This document shows positions 1 to 7,640 of a stretch of DNA of 33,425 nucleotides, piece by piece. Made by a program: the position numbers and the translations under genes. The notes under the pieces were generated by a model that was not told where the DNA came from, searched no databases, and saw only the letters and a program-made list of their open reading frames with translations. The stretch's first letter is position 1, and every line of letters starts with the position of its first letter. Source of the stretch: Coriobacteriaceae bacterium AF45-21 (lineage in GTDB: Bacteria > Actinomycetota > Coriobacteriia > Coriobacteriales > Coriobacteriaceae); contig JAQCYU010000027.1 of NCBI GenBank assembly GCA_027682925.1, positions 1 to 33,425 on the forward strand, read 5' to 3'.

Positions 1-498
1 TCGGCAAAGACGAAAGGCTTTGCCGCATAGATTGTTAAACCGCCCTGTACAAACGTGCTTCTTTACGATGTTGTAGCCCTCACCAGAATAGAAGCCGTCG
101 TCAAGCGGATCGGAGTCATCGAAAGTAGAGAAATCTGACTTACGCGAATAACGAAACGAGATAATGTCAGCATTCGTGCGGTCAATTGCCTTCGAAATCA
201 AGTCGAGCGCATCAGCTCGCAAGCAATCATCCCCGTCGAGTGAAATGACGTAATCACCTTCGGCAAGAGCGAGGCCATTTCGCCTAGCGAGAAGGAGACC
301 TTGATTCTCTTTGTGTACGACCTTAACCTTGTCGCTAGCGGTAGCAAAATCATCGGCAATTGTGCCAGTCAAATCGGTCGAACCGTCATCAACGACAATG
401 AGCTCAAAGTCCTGAAATGATTGAGCCGTGACAGATTGCAGACATTCGAACAAGTATTTTTCTACATTATAAGCAGGGACGACTACTGAAAACCTCAC
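1..498 (-). CDS. Family 2 glycosyltransferase, C-terminus cut by window edge
   Basis: The first 166 residues of a GT-A fold family 2 glycosyltransferase, which would add a sugar to the lipid-linked capsule repeat unit at the cytoplasmic membrane face. The N-terminus reads VRFSVVVPAYNVEKYLFECL, followed by the nucleotide-binding VVDDGSTD and a DxD-type metal/nucleotide-sugar motif SLDGDD near residue 95. These are standard for the family; donor and acceptor cannot be read from them. I chose a GTG start at 498-496 because it overlaps the TGA stop of the upstream polymerase gene (GTGA), indicating translational coupling. The gene continues beyond base 1. It is less GC-rich than the rest of the window, like the neighbouring polymerase gene. 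Confidence 0.88.
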   Translation of the reverse strand, partial: MRFSVVVPAYNVEKYLFECLQSVTAQSFQDFELIVVDDGSTDLTGTIADDFATASDKVKVVHKENQGLLLARRNGLALAEGDYVISLDGDDCLRADALDLISKAIDRTNADIISFRYSRKSDFSTFDDSDPLDDGFYSGEGYNIVKKHVCTGRFNNLCGKAFRLCR

Positions 499-1763
499 AC
501 TGCCGCCTCCATCGACTGGTTGTTTGTAATTTCAATAGAGCAAACTGCCTCGCGTTCGTCATATTGCCAAAGAGCGAACAGTCCTCCCAGGGCAAAACCA
601 ACGAGTACGTCACCGCCTCCGAACTGGATGAAGGAAACGATAAGGAAAATAAGGATGAACGCTTCAAACGGAGAGCCAAGTTTATCCAAGAAACACCTGT
701 TGAGGAAGGAGCAGACCATCGCTATGAAAATGAAAAATCCAACGATTCCGAAGTCGAGAAGAACCTGGAGAAAGTACATATGAACGTTGTCCTCAGCGTA
801 TGCTAAACCGCCAATAAGAGAGACATGATTGATCGCGTTTCCTGCTCCCGCTCCAAATAGTGGGGCATCCAAAAAAGTTGGGATTGCGTAATCCCACATT
901 CTCAATCTGCCGAGCGAACCATCATCCTGCCCCGCTTCAAGAAGACGTTCGATTACGATATTGCCGTTAGCGGCAAGCGCGATGAAAGCACAGACAATGC
1001 AGGCGACAGCCAGGAACAGCCTAAGAGAGACCCCTCGTTTGCCATTTTTAAAAACAAAGATGTAGACAAAGGCGAGAACGCAGATAATCAAACTAGCTCG
1101 CGAGGCATAAATCATCGACAGAGCAATGGCACTAAAAAAATAAGCCTTGCCACGTCGGTTGCAGTCAAAGAAAACGCAAAACATTGCCAGCCAAGAACTT
1201 TCAATATTCACCCCGCCCAAGAAGAAGGTCGGGAGCCAAGGGTGCCCCATATACTGGTTGGCCAAGAAGTAAGTGATGCGGTCATGGTAGAAGCCTAACT
1301 TGAGAAAGACGAGGCCCATCATGACAATAGCTACGGTCTGAGCTACTCTTTTCCATTGCGCAACAGTAAAATCACGCCCGAGATTATAAAAACAAGTCGC
1401 AATCATGTACATGAAAACGTAATGCCACGAGGCGGCATTGAGCCCATAGGCCAAATAATCGAAAAAAGAAATGATTAATAATGCGAGGAGCCCGATAAAA
1501 AACCACTTACCGGGCAGCATCCATTTCATTTTTAAAGTAAAAAGGCTGTATATCAGCACCACGAACATCATGAGGTGATAGGGCTTTACGGTACCGGTCT
1601 CAATACCAAATGGGCTGGAATCTTGAAAACAAAGCGCCAAAAGAAACAAAAAAGCAAGGATCATTGGGGCAGTCCAAGTTCTGCAAAGATTTCCTTTGGC
1701 ACCATCAGAAGTGCCATTGGCGGCAGTCCTGATGTTACGTTCGCTCAATGTAGCAAAAGCCAT
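495..1763 (-). CDS. Wzy/O-antigen-ligase-like polysaccharide polymerase
   Basis: A 422-residue polytopic membrane protein with about ten hydrophobic segments, for example around AFLFLLALCF, FFIGLLALLIISFF and LIFLIVSFIQFGGG. A larger periplasmic loop near residues 270-320 contains GSLGRLRMWDYAIP and GAGAGNAI, the arrangement seen in Wzy and WaaL-type proteins (the RxxMW-type segment before a Gly-rich turn). Such proteins join undecaprenyl-linked repeat units outside the membrane. The reading frame is open further upstream, but I chose the ATG at 1763: it follows an AGGTG ribosome site and begins just after the stop of the upstream glycosyltransferase at 1772. Base composition is clearly lower in GC than the glycogen and housekeeping genes, typical of exchangeable capsule genes. 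Polymerase versus ligase cannot be decided here. Confidence 0.8.
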   Translation of the reverse strand: MAFATLSERNIRTAANGTSDGAKGNLCRTWTAPMILAFLFLLALCFQDSSPFGIETGTVKPYHLMMFVVLIYSLFTLKMKWMLPGKWFFIGLLALLIISFFDYLAYGLNAASWHYVFMYMIATCFYNLGRDFTVAQWKRVAQTVAIVMMGLVFLKLGFYHDRITYFLANQYMGHPWLPTFFLGGVNIESSWLAMFCVFFDCNRRGKAYFFSAIALSMIYASRASLIICVLAFVYIFVFKNGKRGVSLRLFLAVACIVCAFIALAANGNIVIERLLEAGQDDGSLGRLRMWDYAIPTFLDAPLFGAGAGNAINHVSLIGGLAYAEDNVHMYFLQVLLDFGIVGFFIFIAMVCSFLNRCFLDKLGSPFEAFILIFLIVSFIQFGGGDVLVGFALGGLFALWQYDEREAVCSIEITNNQSMEAAV

Positions 1764-1771
1764 ATAATCAC

Positions 1772-2782
1772 CTATTGGGCGTGAAGCAGTCGTCGATAAG
1801 CATCGCAGAAGACGCAAAAAGGAACGCGTCCCATCCTCGATATTGAAGCCGCCAGTTTTTCCTTCTTGCGCGCCTTCGGGTCGCGAATCACTGTCGCAGA
1901 ATATTTCTGCAATTCCTTCCACATCGTTGCCTGAGCCGCCTTGTCCTCCTTGGGAATCTGGGAGAAAACTACGCGACAGATTGCAAAACAGCGCGAGCAT
2001 GTCGCATCAGAGAGCTGTGGGTACCATTCGGTCATTTTGATGCGCATGCGTCGGGTAATCTCCAGACAGCTCGCCATTTTCTTTGGATTAAAAGTACCTC
2101 GCATGATGCTGGTAGGGCGCTGCCGATAAGCATATAGATCGGTCGCCTTCAGTACGGCGACCTTTCCACACTCGTGAGCGAACCGATAGGCAGTCTCATC
2201 ATCCTCGTAGTAAAGCCCCTCGGGGAAGTAAACCTTCTCGACAAGATTTCGCGTATAGAGTCGCCAAACAGCGCCGGCCCAACTCTTCTGGTACAGAACC
2301 TCTTCCTGGTACTGTTCTTCGCTCAGTAGCTCGTACTCGCTCGCGGCCTCAACGTCCCGCCCCAGCTCAGGTTCCTCCCCGTCAAAGAAGTCGACACCGT
2401 GTCTCATGGCCGCCATCTCGGTACCGGTCTGTTTAATGGCTCGATACAACGCCTCGAAGAAAACGGGTGAGATATAGTCATCGCTGTCGATGAACCCGAC
2501 GTAGTCCCCCTCGCAAGCCTTGACACCCGTGTTGCGAGCAGCGCTGAGCCCGCCATTCTCGCGATGAACGCACTTCACACGGTCGCACGCGGCTGCATAT
2601 CGATCGCATATCGCCGGACAGTTGTCCGTCGAACCGTCGTCGACCAGAACTAACTCGATGTTAGGGTAAGTCTGCGCCAAGATGCTTTCGACGCACTCCT
2701 CGAGGTATCTCTCGACGTTATAGATGGGCACCACGACCGAGATTAAGGGCAGCTTGGCGGAGGCAGCCATATTAGTTTTCAA
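1772..2782 (-). CDS. Family 2 glycosyltransferase (EpsJ/CpsI type)
   Basis: A roughly 332-336-residue family 2 glycosyltransferase. The N-terminal catalytic half shows LISVVVPIYNVERYLEEC, LVLVDDGSTDNC, GGLSAARNTG and the DxD motif FIDSDDYI near residue 100, followed by the acidic YYEDDETAYRFA segment common in capsule/EPS family members. The Lys/Arg-rich C-terminal region probably lies on the membrane. It should transfer one sugar of the capsule repeat unit; the sugar is unknown. Start choice is uncertain: a TTG at 2782 lies right behind the upstream TAA stop with GGGA in front of it, while an ATG at 2770 gives a protein four residues shorter. It is tightly packed between the GT4 gene upstream and the polymerase downstream. 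Confidence 0.88.
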   Translation of the reverse strand: MKTNMAASAKLPLISVVVPIYNVERYLEECVESILAQTYPNIELVLVDDGSTDNCPAICDRYAAACDRVKCVHRENGGLSAARNTGVKACEGDYVGFIDSDDYISPVFFEALYRAIKQTGTEMAAMRHGVDFFDGEEPELGRDVEAASEYELLSEEQYQEEVLYQKSWAGAVWRLYTRNLVEKVYFPEGLYYEDDETAYRFAHECGKVAVLKATDLYAYRQRPTSIMRGTFNPKKMASCLEITRRMRIKMTEWYPQLSDATCSRCFAICRVVFSQIPKEDKAAQATMWKELQKYSATVIRDPKARKKEKLAASISRMGRVPFCVFCDAYRRLLHAQ

Positions 2783-3913
2783 TTATCGTCCCATCTCCGC
2801 TAATGCGTTGGCGTAGTAATCCTGCAGCCTAAACGCCTCGGCCCGAGAGTCAAAGCCGGAGGCGATGCACTCATCGGTGCGAGACGTGCGTTCCTTTCCA
2901 CGGCTGCAGACGACGTTTATCTCTTCGGCCCACTTCTTGGCGCCGTCAGTCAGGGATATAAAGTGCCCTTGGCCGCAGAACGATGCCTCGGTCGTGATCT
3001 CACTCGAGAAAAACACTTCAGCACCCGCACACTGGGCCTCAAGACCAACAACAGGAAGTCCCTCATATAGACTCGGCAGCAGGAAACAATCCATCGCCTG
3101 GTAAAACCCGACGATGTCCTCCCTGCGACCCAAGTACATCACACGGTCGGTAAAGCTGTTAGCGTCCATGTAGGTGAGCATCTGCTCCTTGTACTCGCCG
3201 TCGCCGATGAGCAGGAACTTTGCCTTAGGATTGAGTTTGCACAGCTCCCCCACGACCTCCATCAGGAACATGGGGTTCTTCTGCGCAGCGAACCTGCCAA
3301 TGAACCCTGCGAGCAACTCATCGTCCGCAACCCCCAGCTCTGTGCGTGTCCTTGCTCGAAGGACGGGGTCGAAGGAGTTTTTGCGCGAGTCGATGGCAGT
3401 TTTGAAAACGCTAACCTTCCCCGCGTCGAAAAGAGCGTCGCCGAACTGCCAGCGGCCGCAGTCCTCGCCGCAGGACATATAATGTGTTGCAAAGAGCTTT
3501 GAGAATCTGCGCAAAATAAGCTTGAGTACGGTCTTGGGCTCGCGCTCGTTTGCCATGGACAGACTCTCGGAGATGCGCACCGGGATCCCGCACTTCTTGG
3601 CCACGCGCAATGGAAACAGATTCATCGTGCTGTTATAGGCGTGCAGCACATCGAAGTGCTCCCGCTTGAACACGTCGGCCATATCGGACATGTTCTTCGC
3701 TATATTCTGGTAAGGGGCGATGATATGGACGCGCCCGCCGCGAGCCTCAATTTCCTCGGTCGGCACGGCGTTGGAGTCGGAGTCGCAGATGAAGTGGACC
3801 TCGACCTTCTCCGGGTCGAAGTTGAGAAAATACTGCATGGAAAGCGTCTTCTTGCCGCCAGAATTCATCTTGCCTTCAATGAAGGCCACTTTAATGGGAC
3901 GTATTTCACCCAT
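2783..3913 (-). CDS. Family 4 glycosyltransferase (EpsF-like)
   Basis: A 376-residue GT-B fold retaining glycosyltransferase. The N-terminal Rossmann domain begins KVAFIEGKMNSGGKK, a typical acceptor-site glycine turn. The C-terminal domain carries FIGRFAAQKNP, FLLIGDGE and the donor-binding E-x7-E motif in LLPSLYEGLPVVGLEAQ near residue 290. Members in capsule operons add hexoses to the lipid-linked repeat on the cytoplasmic side. The ATG at 3913 has a GAGG site eight bases upstream and lies two bases after the stop of the aminotransferase gene, so the genes are co-transcribed. Length and motifs are normal; the sugar cannot be assigned from sequence. Confidence 0.9.
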   Translation of the reverse strand: MGEIRPIKVAFIEGKMNSGGKKTLSMQYFLNFDPEKVEVHFICDSDSNAVPTEEIEARGGRVHIIAPYQNIAKNMSDMADVFKREHFDVLHAYNSTMNLFPLRVAKKCGIPVRISESLSMANEREPKTVLKLILRRFSKLFATHYMSCGEDCGRWQFGDALFDAGKVSVFKTAIDSRKNSFDPVLRARTRTELGVADDELLAGFIGRFAAQKNPMFLMEVVGELCKLNPKAKFLLIGDGEYKEQMLTYMDANSFTDRVMYLGRREDIVGFYQAMDCFLLPSLYEGLPVVGLEAQCAGAEVFFSSEITTEASFCGQGHFISLTDGAKKWAEEINVVCSRGKERTSRTDECIASGFDSRAEAFRLQDYYANALAEMGR

Positions 3914-3915
3914 TC

Positions 3916-5076
3916 CTACGCCCTCGCCTTCTTGAGAAAGTACTCTGTGGCGCAGGAAACGACATACTCAAAATCCTCAAGCGACATACCGTAGTACATA
4001 GGCAGACGAACCAAACGATCAGAATCGGGAGTAGTGTGTTCATCCTCTCCGCTGAAGCGGCCGAACCTCTCGCCTGCTGGAGCGGAATGCAAGGGAACAT
4101 AATGGAACACGCACCCCACGCCATGTTCTTTCATGAATGTAATGAAAGAAGTTCGGGCCTCCAGATCGCGCAACTTGATATAAAACATGTGCGCATTATG
4201 CTCACAGCCCTTGGGAACGCGCGGAAGCTCCAAAAGGCCTTTTTCCGCAAGGGGTTCAAAGGCGGCGTAATAGGCTCGCCATGTTGCCAGACGATTCTCG
4301 TTGATTTCGTCGGCGTGCTGGAGCTGGGCCCACAGATAGGCTGCGTTGAGCTCGGAGGGAAGATAGCTCGAACCGAAGTCGACCCAGTTATACTTTGCGA
4401 CTTGGCCGCGGAAGAACTGTGCGCGGTTGGTACCCTTCTCACGGATGATCTCCGCGCGATCGCAGTAAGCGGAATTGTTGATAGAGATGGCGCCGCCTTC
4501 GCCCATCGAATAGTTCTTCGTCTCATGGAAGCTATAGCAACCAAAGTCACCGATAGTGCCGAGAGCACGTCCCTTATAGGTAGCAATGACAGCCTGCGCC
4601 GCATCCTCGACAACTAGAAGGTTGTGGCGCCGGGCGATATCCATGATAGTATCCATCTCGCATGCGACGCCAGCATAGTGTACGGGCACGATAACACGAG
4701 TACGTTCAGTGATGGCGGACTCGATTTTCGTCTCGTCGATATTCATGGTGTCAGGACGGATATCAACGAAAACAAGTTTCGCACCTGCAAGAACAAACGC
4801 TGTTGCCGTTGAAGTAAATGTAAACGAAGGGAGAATGACCTCATCGCCAGGCTTTAGATCGCAAAGAATTGCAGCCATCTCGAGAGCACTAGTACCGCTC
4901 GTGGTCAGCAGAATCTTATTGGAGTTGAAGCGACTCTCAAGCCATTCGTTGCACTTTTTTGTAAACAGGCCATCACCAGCAATCTTGTGGTTGACCTCAA
5001 CTGCCTGTTGGACAAACTGAATTTCATCCCCTACGCAAGGAGGAATATTGAACGGCACTGTTCTATTGCAAGACAT
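3916..5076 (-). CDS. rffA: dTDP-4-amino-4,6-dideoxygalactose transaminase (RffA/WecE)
   Basis: A 386-residue PLP-dependent sugar aminotransferase of the DegT/DnrJ/EryC1/StrS family. It closely follows the enterobacterial RffA/WecE protein as I remember it: N-terminal VPFNIPPCVGDE, then LPSFTFTSTATAFVLAGA, FVDIRPDTMNIDE, VPVHYAGVACEMDTIM, VVEDAAQAV, the Schiff-base lysine in SFHETKNYS near residue 184, REKGTNRAQFFRGQV, and NAHMFYIKLRD near the C-terminus. The reaction known for RffA converts dTDP-4-keto-6-deoxyglucose to dTDP-4-amino-4,6-dideoxygalactose (dTDP-Fuc4N) with glutamate as donor, so the capsule probably contains an amino-deoxy sugar. The ATG at 5076 follows AAAGGTGA. The rml genes that would make its substrate are not in this window. 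Confidence 0.9.
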   Translation of the reverse strand: MSCNRTVPFNIPPCVGDEIQFVQQAVEVNHKIAGDGLFTKKCNEWLESRFNSNKILLTTSGTSALEMAAILCDLKPGDEVILPSFTFTSTATAFVLAGAKLVFVDIRPDTMNIDETKIESAITERTRVIVPVHYAGVACEMDTIMDIARRHNLLVVEDAAQAVIATYKGRALGTIGDFGCYSFHETKNYSMGEGGAISINNSAYCDRAEIIREKGTNRAQFFRGQVAKYNWVDFGSSYLPSELNAAYLWAQLQHADEINENRLATWRAYYAAFEPLAEKGLLELPRVPKGCEHNAHMFYIKLRDLEARTSFITFMKEHGVGCVFHYVPLHSAPAGERFGRFSGEDEHTTPDSDRLVRLPMYYGMSLEDFEYVVSCATEYFLKKARA

Positions 5077-5110
5077 TTATTTCACCTTTCTATAATTAGT
5101 GTTTCAAAAA

Positions 5111-5755
5111 TCAACGACCGGTTTTGGAATTGCCGAACATGGCGCCAAAAGTACCTACGAAGCACTTCCAATCCATGCGGAAACAGCGATTGCGTACGTA
5201 GCGAAGCTCAATCTGTTGACGCAAGCCGCTTTCAAAGGTCGCAGCATTGCGGTCAGTCGCCTGCCATAGGCCAGTGATGCCCGGGGTGACGCTCAACAGC
5301 TCTTCCTTCTCCTCGTCGGAGAAGTGTTGCTCCAACTCTTCACGCGTGATGGGACGCGGGCCGATAACGGATAGGTCACCCTTAAGTACGTTGAGAAACT
5401 GCGGCATCTCATCGATGGAACATTTACGGATGAACTGGCCCACCTTGGTAATGCGGGGATCGTTGTCGACCTTGCGCTCGACCTCCCACTGGTTTAATTG
5501 CTCAGGGTTTAGGTACTTATGCACATCGTTTGCGTCAGTGACCATGCTGCGGAGCTTAAGCACTCGAATCGCCCGACCGCCCCTGCCCACTCGCTCTTGC
5601 GCGTAGATGGGCCGTCCCGGCGATTCTGCGCATATCGCTGCGCATACACCGGCTATAGGCATCGCGAGAAGCGCCGTGCAAAAGGCGCTGAATACTATGT
5701 CGAACGTTCTCTTGCATATGCGGTAGAAGAGGGTTCCCGTTGGTTTCCTAGACAT
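5111..5755 (-). CDS. Undecaprenyl-phosphate sugar phosphotransferase (short monotopic type)
   Basis: A 214-residue bacterial sugar transferase, the minimal phosphoglycosyltransferase core. These enzymes move a sugar-1-phosphate from a UDP-sugar to undecaprenyl phosphate, the first membrane step of capsule assembly. There is one re-entrant membrane helix near residues 18-42 (FDIVFSAFCTALLAMPIAG), then VLKLRSMVTDA, the catalytic Asp-Glu in IRKCSIDEMPQFLNVLKGD near residue 110, SVIGPRPI and VTPGITGLWQ. The cytosolic core is complete, but there is no WbaP-like multispan N-terminal extension. It lies about 41 bases after a second member of the same family and before the aminotransferase. Two such enzymes in a row is unusual; they may use different sugars, or one may modify rather than initiate. 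Confidence 0.9.
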   Translation of the reverse strand: MSRKPTGTLFYRICKRTFDIVFSAFCTALLAMPIAGVCAAICAESPGRPIYAQERVGRGGRAIRVLKLRSMVTDANDVHKYLNPEQLNQWEVERKVDNDPRITKVGQFIRKCSIDEMPQFLNVLKGDLSVIGPRPITREELEQHFSDEEKEELLSVTPGITGLWQATDRNAATFESGLRQQIELRYVRNRCFRMDWKCFVGTFGAMFGNSKTGR

Positions 5756-5796
5756 GGGCTAACACCCCGCCATTGGAAAAATGTCGGGAAATGCCT

Positions 5797-6561
5797 CTAG
5801 CAGGCACCCCCCCCCGTTATTACTTCAATGACTGTAAGGGCGATGATTTTTAGATCGGTAATCACGCCGCGCTTAGCGATGTACTCCAAATCACGTCGCA
5901 CCATGCCATCGAAGTCCGTGTCGTTGCGGTCGGTAACCTGCCACCAGCCGGTAATGCCAGGCTTCACTGCCAAGCGCTGCAGGTCGTACTCGGTGTACTG
6001 CGCAACCTCATTCGGCAACGGCGGACGGGGTCCGAAGACGCTCATCTGCCCTAGGAACACGTTCAGGAACTGAGGAAACTCGTCGATGGAGTGCTTGCGG
6101 ATGAACCTGCCGATCCTGGTGACGCGGGGGTCCTCCTTCATCTTGAACATGGCGCCGGCGATCTCGTTTTGCTCCTTGAGCTCAGCGAGACGCTCGTCGG
6201 CGTCCCTGTACATAGAGCGGAATTTCCACATGCGGAACGTGGTCAGGCTGCCGTCGGGGCGGGTCTGGCCCACGCGGATCTGGCTGTAGAAGGGGCTGCC
6301 CTCGCTCTCGAGGCGAATTGCCGCGGCTAGCACCAGGCTGGGGATCGCGATGAGGACGAGCGCGGCACCGCTGAACACGATGTCGAACGCGCGCTTAACG
6401 GCCCTGTAGGCCAAGCGCGAGCGGTCCCAGTCCATGATGGACTGCATGGCCTTGTGGCGGCCAGGGCCCTCACGCCTGTCCATGGCCTGAGCAATGAGCG
6501 TCGCCCCCGCGGGCGCATCCGTTGCATATTGAGTTTTATCCGACACGTTCTCTTCCAACAC
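5797..6561 (-). CDS. Undecaprenyl-phosphate sugar phosphotransferase ending in a G9 tract
   Basis: A 254-residue bacterial sugar transferase with a hydrophilic N-terminal extension of about 50 residues, one membrane segment (AFDIVFSGAALVLIAIPSLV, about residues 58-80), then MWKFRSMYRDAD, the catalytic dyad in IRKHSIDEFPQFLNVFLG, SVFGPRPPLP and VKPGITGWWQVTDRND. It likely starts capsule repeat synthesis on undecaprenyl phosphate. GTG codons at 6561 (GGGGA upstream) and 6546 (GGAAGAG upstream) are both plausible starts. The last codons contain nine consecutive G (C run at 5807-5815 on the plus strand) encoding Gly-Gly-Gly before Ala-Cys-stop. Gain or loss of one G would replace that end by 15-20 unrelated residues. 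It is the first biosynthetic gene after the antiterminator. Confidence 0.9.
   Translation of the reverse strand: MLEENVSDKTQYATDAPAGATLIAQAMDRREGPGRHKAMQSIMDWDRSRLAYRAVKRAFDIVFSGAALVLIAIPSLVLAAAIRLESEGSPFYSQIRVGQTRPDGSLTTFRMWKFRSMYRDADERLAELKEQNEIAGAMFKMKEDPRVTRIGRFIRKHSIDEFPQFLNVFLGQMSVFGPRPPLPNEVAQYTEYDLQRLAVKPGITGWWQVTDRNDTDFDGMVRRDLEYIAKRGVITDLKIIALTVIEVITGGGAC
5807..5815 (-). repeat. G9 homopolymer in the 3' end of the sugar transferase gene
   Basis: Nine C on the plus strand (G9 on the coding strand), three codons from the stop. In the present length the frame ends Gly-Gly-Gly-Ala-Cys, similar to the short Gly-rich ends common in this family. A -1 change reads through to a stop near 5753, overlapping the next gene; a +1 change stops near 5760. 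Tracts of this length are prone to slippage and also to base-calling error. Confidence 0.9.
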
Positions 6562-6612
6562 TTCGTCCCCGGCTCGGGGATCCTCCTTGTTCCGTTAAAC
6601 AGTCGCCTGCAG

Positions 6613-7165
6613 CTAGGCGATCGCCTTTTTAAGGTTGCGCATTACACGCTGCTCGGCGGAAAGCACAGCGAGGCCAACGCGCGTAGTAACGCGTCGGCCG
6701 CACAGGTTGAGCTCCAAATAAGCAGTGCTCTTGCGTCTGTTGATGGTTTTGATGAGGCCTTCGTGGCCCAACAGCGGACCAGCCGTCACTACGACCTGGT
6801 CGCCATCTTTTAAGGCCTCGCTCATGGGCACTACGCGGTCTCCCCTATGCGTAAAGCCACCAATGAGCTGGACCTCTTCTTTTGCCAACGGCACAAACTG
6901 ACCGTCCTGGGAAAGCACCGGCAAAGTCGTCCATGCGCAGCAGATACTGTTGCAAGGTGCGGGGATCTGCCGTATCGTAGATAAGATAACCGGGGAACAA
7001 CGGCTTGGTTGTGTTGACCCATTCGCCGTGTACCTTGATTTCGGTCTGATATTGGGGGTAAAAGAGCTCTTGCATGGTACCAGCCGGCACCATGCGCTCG
7101 ATGCGCCCGCGCATTACATCTTCGCGACCGTTAATGACCTGAATCACATACCACACGAGCACCAC
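6613..7165 (-). CDS. NusG/LoaP-like transcription antiterminator, frameshifted in this sequence
   Basis: A specialised NusG paralogue of about 180 residues at the head of the capsule operon. The N-terminal NGN domain reads VWYVIQVINGRED and continues through TKPLFPGYLIYD, the classic NusG PLFPGY segment. The C-terminal KOW domain holds LKDGDQVVVTAGPLLGHEG. Paralogues of this kind (LoaP, RfaH, UpxY) load on RNA polymerase and suppress termination in long polysaccharide or antibiotic operons, often via leader RNA hairpins; two large hairpins lie directly upstream here. The frame breaks near 6922-6932 between MDDFAG and LPVLSQDG, equivalent to one extra base or two missing. Both halves are otherwise clean, so I suspect a sequence error. 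The start is a GTG at 7165, 7162 or 7156 behind AAGGGGG. Confidence 0.85.
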
Positions 7166-7185
7166 CCCCTTGCTGTCTTACGTGT

Positions 7186-7258
7186 GGCTCACGGGGTTTG
7201 GGTATGGCTTCGCCAGGGCGCTTGTGCGCGAAGGCGCTCCATATTCAAACCCTGAGCC
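7186..7258 (-). promoter_or_regulatory. Large leader hairpin just before the antiterminator gene
   Basis: GGCTCA(CG)GGGTTTG at 7186-7200 pairs with CAAACCCTGAGCC at 7246-7258, giving 13 pairs with a two-base bulge. An inner stem continues it: TATGG/CCATA and then CTTCGC/GCGAAG. In the capsule-operon transcript it ends about 20 bases before the antiterminator's start codon. It has no U-run, so it does not look like a simple terminator. A binding or loading site for the NusG-like protein, as for LoaP hairpins, is an inference from position. Confidence 0.6.
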
Positions 7259-7355
7259 CAGTTAGACAAGCACGTGGCTCTGCCCCACCGTGAACGGTAT
7301 GTATAAGTGCAGTGGCTAGAGACGCGGACGTGTATCGCAAAAATGACCGCGACTC

Positions 7356-7415
7356 CAGCTGGCTGCGTGCGAACCAGTCAAGCGGGAACAAAACTGGACC
7401 GCACGCAAACAGCTG
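7356..7415 (-). promoter_or_regulatory. Second leader hairpin, 22-nt arms
   Basis: Arms at 7356-7377 and 7394-7415 face each other across a 16-base loop. As RNA from the minus strand they form 18 Watson-Crick pairs, two G-U pairs and two mismatches over 22 positions. It lies in the untranslated leader of the capsule operon about 100 bases upstream of the other hairpin. No U-tract follows on either side, so a regulatory fold is more likely than an intrinsic terminator. Confidence 0.6.
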
Positions 7416-7625
7416 AAGGACTGCTGTGGTTTGCCTTAACAACTTATTGGCACCTTCTAATGCGAACTTATAAATAGCCGCAAAAGCAAGTGCAAAACGT
7501 GCATGGCAATCGATATTGGAGCTCATGGTTTTTCTAACACCGCCGTTACGGCCGGATGCTGATCGACCCTGCGCTTTGTGGCTTACTGAAGCCGTGAGCA
7601 CAGTTGAACTCATGTAACGTTAGGT

Positions 7626-7634
7626 ATCCTAGCA
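7626..7634 (-). promoter_or_regulatory. Candidate extended -10 promoter of the capsule operon
   Basis: On the minus strand TGCTAGGAT matches an extended -10 (TGnTAnnnT), with no good -35. Transcription would start near 7619 and run left into the hairpin leader. A similar TAGGATAC occurs before glgP at 12110. This is a pattern match only. Confidence 0.35.
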
Positions 7635-7640
7635 CAAGCT

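Larger units (their letters stand above)
7166..7640 (-). other. Long untranslated leader and promoter region of the capsule operon
   Basis: About 475 bases between the probable promoter and the antiterminator gene. An open frame of 122 codons crosses it on the minus strand, but it has no ribosome site, resembles no family I know and runs through both hairpins, so I do not call it a gene. The region is best read as a structured 5' leader. Confidence 0.5.

Noticed and set aside
7245..7613. A 122-codon minus-strand frame in the capsule leader
   Set aside because: No ribosome site, no recognisable domain, and it crosses both leader hairpins; better read as untranslated RNA.
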